From assembly GCF_005281475.1 (NCBI RefSeq), contig NZ_CP040106.1, positions 1,555,501 through 1,619,500 of the forward strand: a stretch of 64,000 nt of DNA, read 5' to 3'. The DNA comes from Echinicola rosea (GTDB lineage: Bacteria > Bacteroidota > Bacteroidia > Cytophagales > Cyclobacteriaceae). Positions 8,292-17,178 of this stretch are shown here, piece by piece. The translations under genes were made by a program, and so were the position numbers. The notes below the pieces were generated by a model that did no database searches, was not told where the DNA came from, and saw only the letters and a list, made by a program, of their open reading frames with translations. Each line of letters starts with the position of its first letter. Position 1 is the first letter of the stretch.

Positions 8292-9194
8292 TTATTTCCA
8301 AAGGTGGTCAGGATAGTCTCCCTTATCATGAAGACGCTTTAAAGCGGTTACCACTACGGGTTTATCTTCTGGATAGGTCACCCCAAACCATGTCTTGCCA
8401 CCTTCCAAAATGGCGATATTGGCTTTTTTCTCTTCGATAAGGGTGTTGGCTACTGAAGGAATGTAAAACTCTGATTTGATATTGTCCTTATTTTCGGGAA
8501 GGAAGGCTTTCCATATTCTGTCCGCCTCTTCGAAGAACGAAGGATGGAAGCCCCAGCAGTTCATGCTCACAGGGGTCTCTGGAGCTATTACTAAGGGATC
8601 TTCTTCTTCCCTGCTGATGATTTTGTCTCCCTCGCGGGCAATGGCCGTGCGTTCTGTCATGCCGATAAGCTGAAAGTGCTCATTGGTCTCGCATACCCCG
8701 CGGCTGACGGTGCCGTTTTCGGAGAGGACATCTTTTAGTGCGTAGCCGACCATGCAGTGAAGGTTTTCCTTGACGTCTTCTTTTAGGAACTTGCCCAGTG
8801 CTTGAAAGGCTTCTTTTCCATAAAAATCATCCGCATTGATCACGGCAAAGGGTTTGTCGATGGCGTCTTTGGCACAGAGTACAGCATGACCTGTGCCGTA
8901 GGGTTTTTTTCTTTCAGGAGTTTGATATTCTTCTGGCACTAGGGTTTGCAGGGATTGTACGACAAAGTCCACGGTTATTTTTCCTTCAAGTTTAGGCAAA
9001 AAGATTTCCTTGACCGTTTCCAAAATTTCCTCGCGCACGATGAAGACCACTTTTCCAAAGCCCGCACGAATGGCGTCGAATATGGAGTACTCTATGATGG
9101 TTTCCCCATTGGGGCCGAATCCTTCGATTTGTTTGTTTCCTCCGTATCGACTGCCGATGCCGGCAGCCAGGATCAAAAGTGTAGGTTTGTTCAT
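8292..9194 (-). CDS. Sugar nucleotidyltransferase-like protein (NTP_transferase family)
   Basis: A 300-residue soluble protein of the nucleoside-diphosphate-sugar pyrophosphorylase fold. The N-terminus has the nucleotide-binding pattern LAAGIGSRYGGNKQIEGFG, close to the family G-x-G-x-R-x(n)-K signature. A second acidic site VINADDFYGKEA carries the metal-binding aspartates. A further motif, KPYGTGHAVLCAKD, matches the sugar-nucleotide pocket. It lacks the left-handed beta-helix domain of GlmU or GlgC-like enzymes. In other Bacteroidota similar genes pair with sugar kinases; here the neighbours (DoxX, PII) do not define a substrate. The sugar and nucleotide used are unknown. Confidence 0.8.
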   Translation of the reverse strand: MNKPTLLILAAGIGSRYGGNKQIEGFGPNGETIIEYSIFDAIRAGFGKVVFIVREEILETVKEIFLPKLEGKITVDFVVQSLQTLVPEEYQTPERKKPYGTGHAVLCAKDAIDKPFAVINADDFYGKEAFQALGKFLKEDVKENLHCMVGYALKDVLSENGTVSRGVCETNEHFQLIGMTERTAIAREGDKIISREEEDPLVIAPETPVSMNCWGFHPSFFEEADRIWKAFLPENKDNIKSEFYIPSVANTLIEEKKANIAILEGGKTWFGVTYPEDKPVVVTALKRLHDKGDYPDHLWK

Positions 9195-9410
9195 GAAGTT
9201 AATTGTTGAAATTGCTTTATCCGGTTTGTTTTGGTACTTAAAATTAAAACAATCTTTATTAACAGCCCATAAACCGGGCTAAATTTTAAAAAAACTAACT
9301 AATCGGTGTAGTATTTAAGCATTTGGGCGATAAAAGTTGGTTTCCTGTGGTATTTTGGTTCAAAAACAACCATAAATATGATTAAAAATCAAAAAATATT
9401 GTTTTTATCG

Positions 9411-9440
9411 TTGTTGTGGAAATCTAATTTATTAAGTTTG
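9411..9440 (+). promoter_or_regulatory. Bacteroidota-type promoter for PII-amt
   Basis: TTG at 9411-9413 is followed after 19 bases by TAAGTTTG at 9433-9440, an exact match to TTG-N19-TAnnTTTG. Transcription should begin near 9446. The leader then carries a small hairpin, CCGAT...ATCGG (9444-9462), before the ATG at 9500. Confidence 0.75.
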
Positions 9441-9499
9441 TAGCCGATTCCGATAAAATCGGTTATAAATACAACCAATCAGTTTGTCAGTTAACTAAA

Positions 9500-9838
9500 A
9501 TGAAAAAAGTAGAAGCAATTATTAGAACATCTCGATTTGAGGTGATTCAGCAGTGTATTGCTGCGCTCGGAGTGAAGTTCCTTACATTTTATGAAGTAAA
9601 AGGTATGGGGCTTGAGCACGCAAAAATCGAAAAATACAGGGGGGTTGCTTATGAGCCCGCGTTTATCCCTCGGACAAAATTAGAAATCGTGGTTACCGAA
9701 GAATTGGTAGAGCCTGTGATCAACTGCATCCTCAAAGAGGGTCGTACGGGTCAGATTGGTGACGGAAAGATATTCGTGACCGATGTACTGGAAGCCTACC
9801 GGGTGAGGAATGATGACAAAGGAGCTGATGCCCTATAG
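9500..9838 (+). CDS. glnK: Nitrogen regulatory protein PII
   Basis: Trimeric signal protein that reads ATP/ADP, 2-oxoglutarate and glutamine status and gates the ammonium transporter. The 112-residue length is standard. The T-loop shows Tyr51 in KYRGVAYE, the residue uridylylated in proteobacterial PII. The nucleotide-binding loop GRTGQIGDGKIFV is intact. The usual Gln39 that coordinates Mg-ATP and 2-oxoglutarate reads Glu39 here, and the T-loop start (GMGLEHAKIEKY) is unlike E. coli GlnK. The following gene is amt, 72 bp away, which supports the GlnK-type role. Confidence 0.92.
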   Translation: MKKVEAIIRTSRFEVIQQCIAALGVKFLTFYEVKGMGLEHAKIEKYRGVAYEPAFIPRTKLEIVVTEELVEPVINCILKEGRTGQIGDGKIFVTDVLEAYRVRNDDKGADAL

Positions 9839-9910
9839 CATCCCACCGATCTTTACCGATCCAATTAAATCCTAACAAACTAGCCGTAACCATATAAATT
9901 ACCCATTCAG

Positions 9911-11143
9911 ATGAATCAAGAATTATTTACCATCAATAATGTGTGGATGATGGTAGCCACTATCCTGGTATTTATCATGCACTTGGGCTTCGCCTCTTTG
10001 GAAGCCGGTCTTACCAGGGCCAAAAATACCGTCAACATTCTTTTTAAAAATTCCATTATCCCAGCCATGGGGCTATTGACATATGCCTTTGTGGGTTTTA
10101 ATTTAATGTATCCAGGGGAGGCTTTTACAGGAGGCTTTTTCGGACTGAGCGGTCTGGGCCTGAGCCTGCCGGAAGGATGGGATACTGCTAATTATAACGA
10201 AGGCTACACCTTCTTTACGGACTTTATCTTTCAGGCCATGTTTGCAGCCACTGCAGCGACGATCGTTTCCGGTGCCGTAGCGGAGCGTATCAAACTTGGA
10301 CCATTTATCATTTTCTCCACACTTTACGTGGCCATTTGCTATCCTATCGTGGGGATGTGGAAGTGGGGAGGAGGCTTTTTGGATAGCCTAGATACGCCAT
10401 TTTATGATTTTGCAGGTTCTACGATCGTCCACTCTGTCGGTGGATGGGGCGCATTGGTAGGAGCTTACTTACTCGGCCCAAGGATCGGTAAATATACCGA
10501 CAAGGGTATGAAAGCGATTCCAGGGCATAATATCCCAATGGCAGTAATCGGTGTATTCCTGCTTTGGTTTGGATGGTTTGGGTTTAACGGTGGGTCTGTC
10601 CTTACTGCTGATCCAGGGACTGTGTCAAAAGTTTTTGTGACCACTTCTATTGCGGGTGCTGCAGGAGCGTTTGGTGCCTTGGTTTTTTCCTACATCAAAT
10701 TCAAATCCTACGATATTACCATGGTGTTGAACGGGATCTTGGCAGGATTGGTAGGCATTACTGCTGGAGCTGACCTGATGGGGGTAGGTGAATCTGCTAT
10801 TATTGGATTTGTAGGAGGTGCCCTGGTTGTCTTTGCCGTTGTGTTCTTTGATAAAGTGAAAGTAGATGACCCTGTTGGTGCGATTTCCGTTCACTTGGTA
10901 GGTGGTATTTGGGGAACACTCGCAGTAGGGATCTTCGGTGATCTGGCTGGGTTCTCTCAGGTGATATCCCAGCTGATAGGAATTGGTGCAGTGGGGGTAT
11001 TCTGTGTGATCTTCAGTTTTGTGGTGTTCTATTCCATGAAAAGGACAGTCGGTATCCGGGTGCACGAGCAGGAGGAAGTGGAAGGACTGGATATCAATGA
11101 GCACAGCATGCGTGCCTATCCTGATTTTGCCACAAAAGAATAA
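9911..11143 (+). CDS. amt: Ammonium transporter
   Basis: Inner-membrane trimeric channel for ammonium/ammonia uptake. The 410-residue protein has about eleven hydrophobic segments and the twin pore histidines: His174 (STIVHSVGGWGAL) and His328 (ISVHLVGGIWGTLAVG). The family signature DFAGSTIVHSVGG is complete. There is no obvious cleaved signal peptide; the N-terminus is already membrane-embedded. It is co-transcribed with the PII gene and followed at 42 bp by a strong terminator, so the two make a simple two-gene operon responding to nitrogen. Confidence 0.96.
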   Translation: MNQELFTINNVWMMVATILVFIMHLGFASLEAGLTRAKNTVNILFKNSIIPAMGLLTYAFVGFNLMYPGEAFTGGFFGLSGLGLSLPEGWDTANYNEGYTFFTDFIFQAMFAATAATIVSGAVAERIKLGPFIIFSTLYVAICYPIVGMWKWGGGFLDSLDTPFYDFAGSTIVHSVGGWGALVGAYLLGPRIGKYTDKGMKAIPGHNIPMAVIGVFLLWFGWFGFNGGSVLTADPGTVSKVFVTTSIAGAAGAFGALVFSYIKFKSYDITMVLNGILAGLVGITAGADLMGVGESAIIGFVGGALVVFAVVFFDKVKVDDPVGAISVHLVGGIWGTLAVGIFGDLAGFSQVISQLIGIGAVGVFCVIFSFVVFYSMKRTVGIRVHEQEEVEGLDINEHSMRAYPDFATKE

Positions 11144-11184
11144 ATATGTCGAGTAGTTCATTCTACTCCAAACCCTAATAAGCC

Positions 11185-11218
11185 AAAGCCCCACGGAATT
11201 GCTCTGTGGGGCTTTTTG
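11185..11218 (+). terminator. Rho-independent terminator after amt
   Basis: AAAGCCCCAC (11185-11194) pairs perfectly with GTGGGGCTTT (11206-11215), closing an 11-base loop, followed by further T residues. It ends the PII-amt operon. Confidence 0.9.
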
Positions 11219-11283
11219 TTGGTGATAGGACCCCTGCAGTTTTTTTGGTCAAGCACTATTTCTGGGGGTAAATATTTGCTTGT

Positions 11284-11324
11284 TTATAAAAAAATGCCCC
11301 TCTCCTATAGCAGAGATGGGCATT
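11284..11324 (-). terminator. Minus-strand terminator-like hairpin without an obvious gene
   Basis: AATGCCC (11293-11299) pairs with GGGCATT (11318-11324), with an additional inner CTCT/AGAG pairing. Read on the minus strand the hairpin is followed by a run of T (plus A at 11288-11294). The nearest minus-strand gene upstream of it is more than 1 kb away and has its own terminator. Confidence 0.6.
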
Positions 11325-12224
11325 AAAATAGTTATTAGACTAATGAAAAAAATCGCTAGCGAATGAAAAATTATGAACTGAGAATTTAAATCTACATCGG
11401 TGTGTGTTTAAAATCAAATAATCAGATGCGCATATGTGCGCATTACTACGCAAATGCTAAAACGTCTATTTTTTATTTTTTTGGACAATTAATTTTTTAC
11501 TCTCATTAGGCTGCTATTACCGATCAATGGGTTTTGTTTTTTTCTGAGGCGTAGGGTCAATATAAGTGTGAAAGCACAAGCTTACAACTTGTAAGTACAA
11601 CTATACAATTCTTCCACCGTCAAGGATATTCTTTCCGAAGCGGACTAAAGGCCCTTACCCCAGAAATATTGCTTGATTCAATACCAGCTACAAAACACAT
11701 CGTATCTCGTACTTCGTGCCTTGTGCTTAACCGCTTCCTGGGAGATCGCTTTTAGCCGAAAAAGATATTTAATTTTAGGCTAAAAGAGTCAGTCAGACCG
11801 AGGGGAGTCGGGGGCCAACGTCTGACCTTCTACTCTATCTGGCGAATAGACAGGTCCTCTCAGGCTGACACCTCTTTACTGTTTACCTCAGTTCGATTAT
11901 AAAATCGTCACTGCGAGGCTTAGAGGGAGGCCTGAACGGGTGGAAGCCGTGGCAGCTCGCCGCGGCGAGTTGCCAAACCCTTTTCCAACCCACATCCACC
12001 TAAAAAGGGTTCGCTATGACGCTTTTAATACTAAAATTAAGTCGAGCTCAGGTTGTTAGTTTAAAAATAATTTTCCTGACCTCTCCCCAGATTACACTTT
12101 GGGGTCCAATATGCGCTTGGTGCCTTTGTGGTATTTTTATTTTTCGGTGGTTTTCCATTAACAAAACTGGCAGTTCCCAACTTTTCCGCTTGATCCTTAA
12201 TTTAAGGTGTATGGATATAAAAAG
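11325..12224. other. Gene-poor region with several decayed palindromes
   Basis: No convincing gene on either strand. Visible structures: a perfect hairpin ATGCGCA-TATG-TGCGCAT (11426-11443); CTTACA-ACT-TGTAAG (11581-11595); CTTTTAGCC paired with GGCTAAAAG (11749-11757, 11778-11786); GTCAGAC paired with GTCTGAC (11792-11798, 11820-11826); and a CGTCACTGCGAGG ... TTCGCTATGACG element (11906-12021) that contains the 14-base palindrome CTCGCCGCGGCGAG. These look like worn copies of GTCATTGCGAG-type and GAG-GTC-type intergenic repeats. Confidence 0.6.
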
Positions 12225-12251
12225 AGGCTGTTCCAAAAGTTGGAACAGCCT
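12221..12251 (-). terminator. Terminator of the DUF4382 gene
   Basis: AGGCTGTTCCAA (12225-12236) and TTGGAACAGCCT (12240-12251) form a perfect 12-bp stem with a three-base loop. On the minus strand it is followed by a T-rich tract, so it should end transcription from the lipoprotein gene at 12414. On the plus strand the tail TTCTTT is weaker. Confidence 0.8.
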
Positions 12252-12413
12252 TCTTTGCGGTATATATAATAGTTGGTATTCGTTTTTTAATCCGGTTTAC
12301 CCATTGCCTTGCTATAGAATAAAATGATAAAACACAGAGCAATGACCACTTCCAAATTATTTAAAATCCAATATTCGCGGGTTATGGCGGTGGTTTATAA
12401 GGGCATTCCGGAT

Positions 12414-13250
12414 TTAATTTCCGGTTTCGATCTCTATTTCCACATCTGCTGTCGTTTCCAATTCCACAGGATCGAGAACGGTGATTTCACCGTCCAGAGT
12501 AGGAACACTATAAAGGGTGTCCGCTTCGTATTCTTCAGTAGGATCGAAGATGATGGTATAGTCTCCTTCGGCAAGTCCTCTCAGTGCAAAGGACCCAGAC
12601 TCGTCAGCAAAGGTACTGACAGTGTCTTCGTTGATGATACCGTAGATTACAGGATGGGCTTCAACGGGAAGTACTTTCCCCTCGATCGATGCAGATTGCT
12701 CGGCTACGACCCTTAAGACAGGCTTAAGGATATATTGTCCAGAATTACCTGCTTTTACAATGGATTTGGCCGCGTCAAAATCGATGACCAAGTCATACTG
12801 AATGCCTGCCATGAGTTCTTGGTCGAGTTGAAGCTTTAGTCCGCTTTGTTGGGCACTTGGAGTAGTCAGCGGAGTCTCTTCACCATTTATGACCAAATAA
12901 TTGTCGTCACCTAATACCAAGCGCAATTTAGAAATTGAACCTGCCGAAATTTCTTCTGATCCGATATAGGCCTCGTTACCATTGACCAATGAAAGGAGGT
13001 TAATGTGCGTATCTTCTTCATCGTATGGGATATAGACCCAGCCATCACCATCTTCCTCTTCATCACCTGGTAGGAGCTCTACTCCCAAAACCTCAATCCA
13101 TACTTCATCATAATCCGCAGGTGCATCCACTAATGAGACATTTACTGTGGCAGTTCCCTCCATTGTTTCTTTGTCTTCTGAACTACATGAAGCCATTAAA
13201 AGTAATCCTGCAAGCCCGAATAGCCAGTTTTTAATAGGTAAAGTTTCCAT
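12414..13250 (-). CDS. DUF4382 domain lipoprotein
   Basis: A 278-residue surface or periplasmic lipoprotein: hydrophobic segment 8-21 followed by the lipobox LMASC. Residues about 34-180 match DUF4382 (TATVNVSLVDAPADYDEVWIEV at the start, acidic stretch in the middle, DFDAAKSIV near the end). Residues about 190-270 read as a carboxypeptidase-regulatory-like beta sandwich (ASIEGKVLPVEAHPVIYGII, then DESGSFALRGLAEGDYTI). The acidic loops could bind calcium. The function of DUF4382 is not known. It stands alone between a terminator and a 167-base gap containing a run of nine C at about 13388. Confidence 0.88.
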   Translation of the reverse strand: METLPIKNWLFGLAGLLLMASCSSEDKETMEGTATVNVSLVDAPADYDEVWIEVLGVELLPGDEEEDGDGWVYIPYDEEDTHINLLSLVNGNEAYIGSEEISAGSISKLRLVLGDDNYLVINGEETPLTTPSAQQSGLKLQLDQELMAGIQYDLVIDFDAAKSIVKAGNSGQYILKPVLRVVAEQSASIEGKVLPVEAHPVIYGIINEDTVSTFADESGSFALRGLAEGDYTIIFDPTEEYEADTLYSVPTLDGEITVLDPVELETTADVEIEIETGN

Positions 13251-13417
13251 AGTATAATATTAATTGGTTTAGAAGTAGCACTTTGCAATTAGCATGCCAT
13301 TGAGGAGGTGTTTATGGTGTGGGTTACCAGTTTCACGTATGGTTTTCGTTTTTTCATTGATTTTTTCAATCACTCTAACCGAAATGCTCCCCCCCCCTCA
13401 AATTAACAAGGATTGAT

Positions 13418-14638
13418 TTACCCTATCAGGTTATTAACGGCTAGCTGGTAACCCAATCCCACCAGGATACCCCCAATGATGATTATTGGGGAAGGGATTT
13501 TAGTGAATTGGAGCAGAAAATAGGTGATGGCAATGGCTGCAATGTTAAAAAAGTTGGCAGGCATGGGTTCGAAGAGTAAATAGGCAGCGGCTATCAGCAT
13601 ACCACAGCTGACTGCATTGATCCCTTCCAGAGCGGCCCGAACGGGACGGTATTTTTTTAGTTCATCCCAAAACCTAATGACGAAGAATATCAGGAAAGTA
13701 CCAGGAAGAAATATTCCTGCTGCAGAAACCAAACCGCCTACGATGGCTCCCCCTACACCCATTCCAGCACTCCTCATGGACAGGGCTCCTATGTAGGAAC
13801 TGATGCTGAAAGTGGGTCCGGGGACACCCTGTGAAATGGCATATCCCGTCAGGAATTCCTCCGAGGTAAGGTAGGCCTTAAATTCCACGAATTCCGTGTA
13901 CAAGTAGGGCACCAGTACCTGCCCTCCTCCAAAGATCAGACTGCCGTTACGGTAGAAGTTCTCAAACAATCGGATTGGGAGGATTTTTGTAAAATGACCC
14001 AAGGTGGCCGCTAAGATCAGCACTCCTCCCCAAAGCAGGAAATTGGCCCACTGGATCTTGATGCCACTTTTTTCTTCGATTTTAGGTTGTTTGTTGAATT
14101 TCAGAGAGGTGGTGATGCCCCCGGCCACCAGCATAAAAGGGAAAATATAGGGCGAATTATAAAAGAAAGCCACAAAAGCCGACAACAGCATCAGTACCAT
14201 TGCTTCAGTGGTTTTTACCATTTTTCCAATGGTTTTTTGAGCGGCATAAATGATAAAGCCGATGGCCATAGGCTGAATAAACTTGGCAAAATCCAGCGAG
14301 CCTTCGGTTTGGGTCTGGAGGAAATCCACCAAAACCGCGGCGCCTGTCATGATGGTGGTGGCCGGCAGGATCCATACCAAAAGAGATAGGTAAGCGAGGT
14401 TAGGGCCACCTACCCGGTAACCAATGGCCGAGATGGTCTGTGTGGAAGTAGGGCCAGGGAGCACCTGACAGAGGGCGTGAAGTTCCCAAAGTTCTTCTTC
14501 CGTGATGTAGCGTCGTTTCTTGATCATGATATCCAATACCATGGCCAAGAAGGCCTGCGGTCCCCCGAAGGCCGTTACTGAAAGGGTGATAACATCCTTC
14601 AGGTAAAGGTAATATTTTACTTTTCGGACGGTCACCAA
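13418..14638 (-). CDS. chrA: Chromate transporter (CHR family, two-domain form)
   Basis: A 406-residue membrane protein with two homologous halves, each starting with an AFGGPQ/FGGGQ motif (VTAFGGPQAFLAM near residue 22, IFGGGQVLVPYLYTEFV near 235) and containing PGPT (QVLPGPTSTQTI; GVPGPTFSISSYIG). These are the hallmarks of long-chain ChrA proteins, which export chromate. Many bacterial copies lie outside metal-resistance loci and their natural substrate may differ (for example sulfate). It starts only 3 bases after the stop of the 2OG oxygenase gene, so the two are co-transcribed; I see no reason in the sequence for that pairing. Confidence 0.9.
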   Translation of the reverse strand: MVTVRKVKYYLYLKDVITLSVTAFGGPQAFLAMVLDIMIKKRRYITEEELWELHALCQVLPGPTSTQTISAIGYRVGGPNLAYLSLLVWILPATTIMTGAAVLVDFLQTQTEGSLDFAKFIQPMAIGFIIYAAQKTIGKMVKTTEAMVLMLLSAFVAFFYNSPYIFPFMLVAGGITTSLKFNKQPKIEEKSGIKIQWANFLLWGGVLILAATLGHFTKILPIRLFENFYRNGSLIFGGGQVLVPYLYTEFVEFKAYLTSEEFLTGYAISQGVPGPTFSISSYIGALSMRSAGMGVGGAIVGGLVSAAGIFLPGTFLIFFVIRFWDELKKYRPVRAALEGINAVSCGMLIAAAYLLFEPMPANFFNIAAIAITYFLLQFTKIPSPIIIIGGILVGLGYQLAVNNLIG

Positions 14639-14641
14639 CGC

Positions 14642-15622
14642 CTATTTTCGAAGCCCCAATTCACGAAGTCTCTCTTCCAGAAACGCTCCCGCCGTGGCAT
14701 CTGAAAAGGCTTTGGGGTTTGCTTGGTCCACACAACTATCTAGGCAGGTGAGGTCCATTTCTGACCTTGGGTGCATAAAAAACGGAATGGAATAGCGGCT
14801 GCTGTTCATCTTTTCCCGTGGAGGATTGACCACACGGTGGATGGTAGATTTTAGCTTCTTATTGGTGAGTCTTTCGAGCATGTCCCCTACATTGACCACG
14901 AGTTGGTCTGGAAGGGCGGTAATGGGGATCCATTGGCCATCTTTCCGCAGTACCTGAAGCCCGTCCGCACTTGCTCCCATTAGCAAAGTGATGAGGTTGA
15001 TGTCGCCGTGTTCGGCTGCGCGGACAGCATCTGCTGGAACTTCTGCAGGATTCTCGATGGGAAAATAATGGATAGGGCGTAGAATAGAGTTGCCGTGGAG
15101 TACTTTGTCCTCAAAGTACATCTCATCAAGGCCTAAGTGCACGGCAATTGCCTGTAGCATGGCCTTCCCAGCAGCTTCTATGATGCGAAAAACTTCCAAC
15201 GCAGTGTCTTTAAAGTCCGGGATTTCTTCTGGCCATACATTTGGAGGATAATCCCCTTTGAGCGGATCGGAGTCAGGGATTTTTGACAATTCCTGCCCTA
15301 CATGATAAAATTCCTTCAAATCCCCTGTGTTTCTGCCTTTTGCATGCTCTTTGCCTTTCCCTGTATAGCCACGCTGGTAGCCAATTTCTGGCCGCTCATA
15401 TTTGGATTTGATGGTGTCTTCAAGGGAGAAAAAAGCTTTGATCGCAGCATAGAGCTTGTCTTGAAGTGTCTGGGTAAGCCCGTGGTTTTTTATGGCTACA
15501 AAACCAATATTCTCGTAGGCATCACCAAGTTTTTGTACAAATGCCTCTTTTTGTTCGGCATTGCCCGAGGTAAAATCGGATAGGTCTAAGGAAGGGATTT
15601 CTTTAAAGAGGATTTCGCTCAT
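14642..15622 (-). CDS. 2-oxoglutarate/Fe(II) oxygenase, isopenicillin-N-synthase family
   Basis: A 326-residue soluble oxygenase. The N-terminal DIOX_N region (about 9-115) has FVAIKNHGL. The catalytic core has the iron facial triad His-x-Asp in AAEHGDINLITLL and the distal histidine in LKSTIHRVVNPP, with the 2-oxoglutarate-binding RYS motif (SSRYSIPFF). Such enzymes hydroxylate or desaturate small metabolites; in bacteria many are annotated simply as 2OG-Fe(II) oxygenases. It precedes and is probably co-transcribed with the chromate transporter. The substrate is unknown. Confidence 0.9.
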   Translation of the reverse strand: MSEILFKEIPSLDLSDFTSGNAEQKEAFVQKLGDAYENIGFVAIKNHGLTQTLQDKLYAAIKAFFSLEDTIKSKYERPEIGYQRGYTGKGKEHAKGRNTGDLKEFYHVGQELSKIPDSDPLKGDYPPNVWPEEIPDFKDTALEVFRIIEAAGKAMLQAIAVHLGLDEMYFEDKVLHGNSILRPIHYFPIENPAEVPADAVRAAEHGDINLITLLMGASADGLQVLRKDGQWIPITALPDQLVVNVGDMLERLTNKKLKSTIHRVVNPPREKMNSSRYSIPFFMHPRSEMDLTCLDSCVDQANPKAFSDATAGAFLEERLRELGLRK

Positions 15623-15703
15623 GGTTGGATTATTTTATCCTGCAAGGTAAATATTTTATAGGAAAATTAAATATCTTTAACTTAACCCAATCATCCACCA
15701 GCT

Positions 15704-16465
15704 ATGAAAAATAACGTATTCCTATGGTTTATTGGTAGTCTTGTTTGCCTCTCTTGTGCATCGGACTCCAAAAAAGAAACCACCAGCGAACTTCATGAAT
15801 CGGTCCAGACGCCCGCTCCGGCAAAGAAGGACGTCTCTTTTCGTTACCAGATGCAGGAAAATTCTTATCCAGATGCCATGTTGGAACTTCATAGCCCACT
15901 TGAAAACCAATCGTTTGATGAGGGAGCAGTGCCTTTTGAGTTTAATATTAAAAATTACCCTTTTGAGCACGGAAGGAAAGGTTTTCAGCTAAAAATGATC
16001 ATTAATGGTGCGGATCCTATTGGGTTTAATATGCCTATTTTCAGAAAGGAGTTCGACACGGGTACTTTTAAGGTGCTGGCTTTTTTGGTGGATGATGATG
16101 GAATGGCACTCAAGGAATACGGAAATTACGTAGAGCGGGATTTTATGGTGGGTGATTCAAAGCCTTTTCCAGAAGAAGAGGATCCCTATATCGGTGTAAA
16201 CATGCCTGTAAATGGTGCCGAATACAAAGAAGGGGAGGATATTGTCGTGGACTATGTGTTGGTGGGCGGTGATTTGGAGGAAGACGGCTTACGGGTAAAG
16301 GTCGCCGCCGGTGGACAGGAGTTTATGACGGACAAATTAGGTCTTGTCAATATCGGAAACTTGGCCAAAGGACTTCACAAGATCACGATATCCCTAGTGG
16401 ATGGTAGTGGAAAGGAGTTGTCGGGTGTTTTTTCGAAGAGTATCAAGCAGGTGGAGGTGAAGTGA
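15704..16465 (+). CDS. Lipoprotein with two Ig-like repeats, unknown function
   Basis: A 253-residue protein with a lipoprotein signal (hydrophobic 5-16, LVCLSC lipobox). After a short spacer rich in Lys, Thr and Pro it has two similar beta-sandwich segments: about 60-152 (LHSPLENQSFDEGAVPFEF start) and about 165-253 (MPVNGAEYKEGEDIVVDY start). Both begin with a P-x-N/E-x-x-x-x-x-E-G pattern followed by alternating strands, which suggests a duplicated Ig-like fold. I recognise no named domain. It is divergent from the oxygenase gene and convergent with recO, so it is a single-gene unit. Confidence 0.75.
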   Translation: MKNNVFLWFIGSLVCLSCASDSKKETTSELHESVQTPAPAKKDVSFRYQMQENSYPDAMLELHSPLENQSFDEGAVPFEFNIKNYPFEHGRKGFQLKMIINGADPIGFNMPIFRKEFDTGTFKVLAFLVDDDGMALKEYGNYVERDFMVGDSKPFPEEEDPYIGVNMPVNGAEYKEGEDIVVDYVLVGGDLEEDGLRVKVAAGGQEFMTDKLGLVNIGNLAKGLHKITISLVDGSGKELSGVFSKSIKQVEVK

Positions 16466-16474
16466 TATCATCAG

Positions 16475-17161
16475 CTACATCAAATTCCTTAAAACTTCCA
16501 ATGATCGGATTTCGAAAAAGGTGTCCAAGTGTATCTTATAAAAGGCCAATAGGTCATCCAATAAACTTTTTCTTATGGTTGAGGGGATTTTCACCTCGGG
16601 ATCAAATGGTTTTTTCAACAGTTGAGTAAAATGTTTTTTCTCTTCCAGACTGAAATAGGGGTCGTTTACATCTGGGTGGGTTTGTTCAAAAAATTCTCCG
16701 GCAGAATCTGGGGCAAAACCCAAAAACCGAGAAGTCTCCAACAGGAAAGATAGGGGGTAGGTGCTTAGGCTAATGGGTTCACTGTCCAAAAAAGCAATTG
16801 ATTGATAGATAAAATCAAACAGGTATTCATTTTGATAGTTTTCATAAATTGATTTGCTTAAGATTTCTCCTACAAACATGGCCACTCCTGAACGGTAATA
16901 ATCAAAAGGTATTCGTTTGAAGGGATACGTCAGCTTCACTTCAGAAATGCGGTTTAGCGAAGCGTTTTCCTTATCATAAACGACTAGATCAAGAAGGCTG
17001 AGTGGCTGATAAAGGGCCATCTTTGATTTGGACTTGGCGCTTCTGACACCGTTGACGATATAGCTCTTGAGTCCCAAATCCCGAGTGAAGATCTTCACGA
17101 TAATGGACGACTCACGGTATTTTATGTAATGGATGACGATGCCTTGGGTTTTCTTGATCAT
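16475..17161 (-). CDS. recO: DNA repair protein RecO
   Basis: Recombination mediator that works with RecR to load RecA on SSB-coated DNA and to anneal strands. The 228-residue product has the N-terminal OB-fold (IVIHYIKYRESSIIVKIFTRDLG, 10-32; YIVNGVRSAKSKSK, 34-47, the typical basic G-x-R segment) and a helical C-terminal domain. The zinc cysteines seen in some RecO proteins are absent, as is common in Bacteroidota. It follows tdk on the same strand with a 17-base gap. Confidence 0.9.
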   Translation of the reverse strand: MIKKTQGIVIHYIKYRESSIIVKIFTRDLGLKSYIVNGVRSAKSKSKMALYQPLSLLDLVVYDKENASLNRISEVKLTYPFKRIPFDYYRSGVAMFVGEILSKSIYENYQNEYLFDFIYQSIAFLDSEPISLSTYPLSFLLETSRFLGFAPDSAGEFFEQTHPDVNDPYFSLEEKKHFTQLLKKPFDPEVKIPSTIRKSLLDDLLAFYKIHLDTFFEIRSLEVLRNLM

Positions 17162-17178
17162 GGTTTACGATCGATGGC

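Noticed and set aside
11342..11391. Two overlapping tiny frames of 7 and 8 codons (MKKIASE and MKNYELRI) resembling a leader peptide
   Set aside because: Too short, no attenuator-like structure directly downstream and no downstream gene on that strand.
12016..12327. A 103-codon plus-strand frame
   Set aside because: It runs through the terminator hairpin of the DUF4382 gene and has no domain.
13385..13396. A run of nine C that could be a phase-variable tract
   Set aside because: It lies outside any coding region, upstream of a gene on the minus strand and after chrA, with no promoter elements around it.
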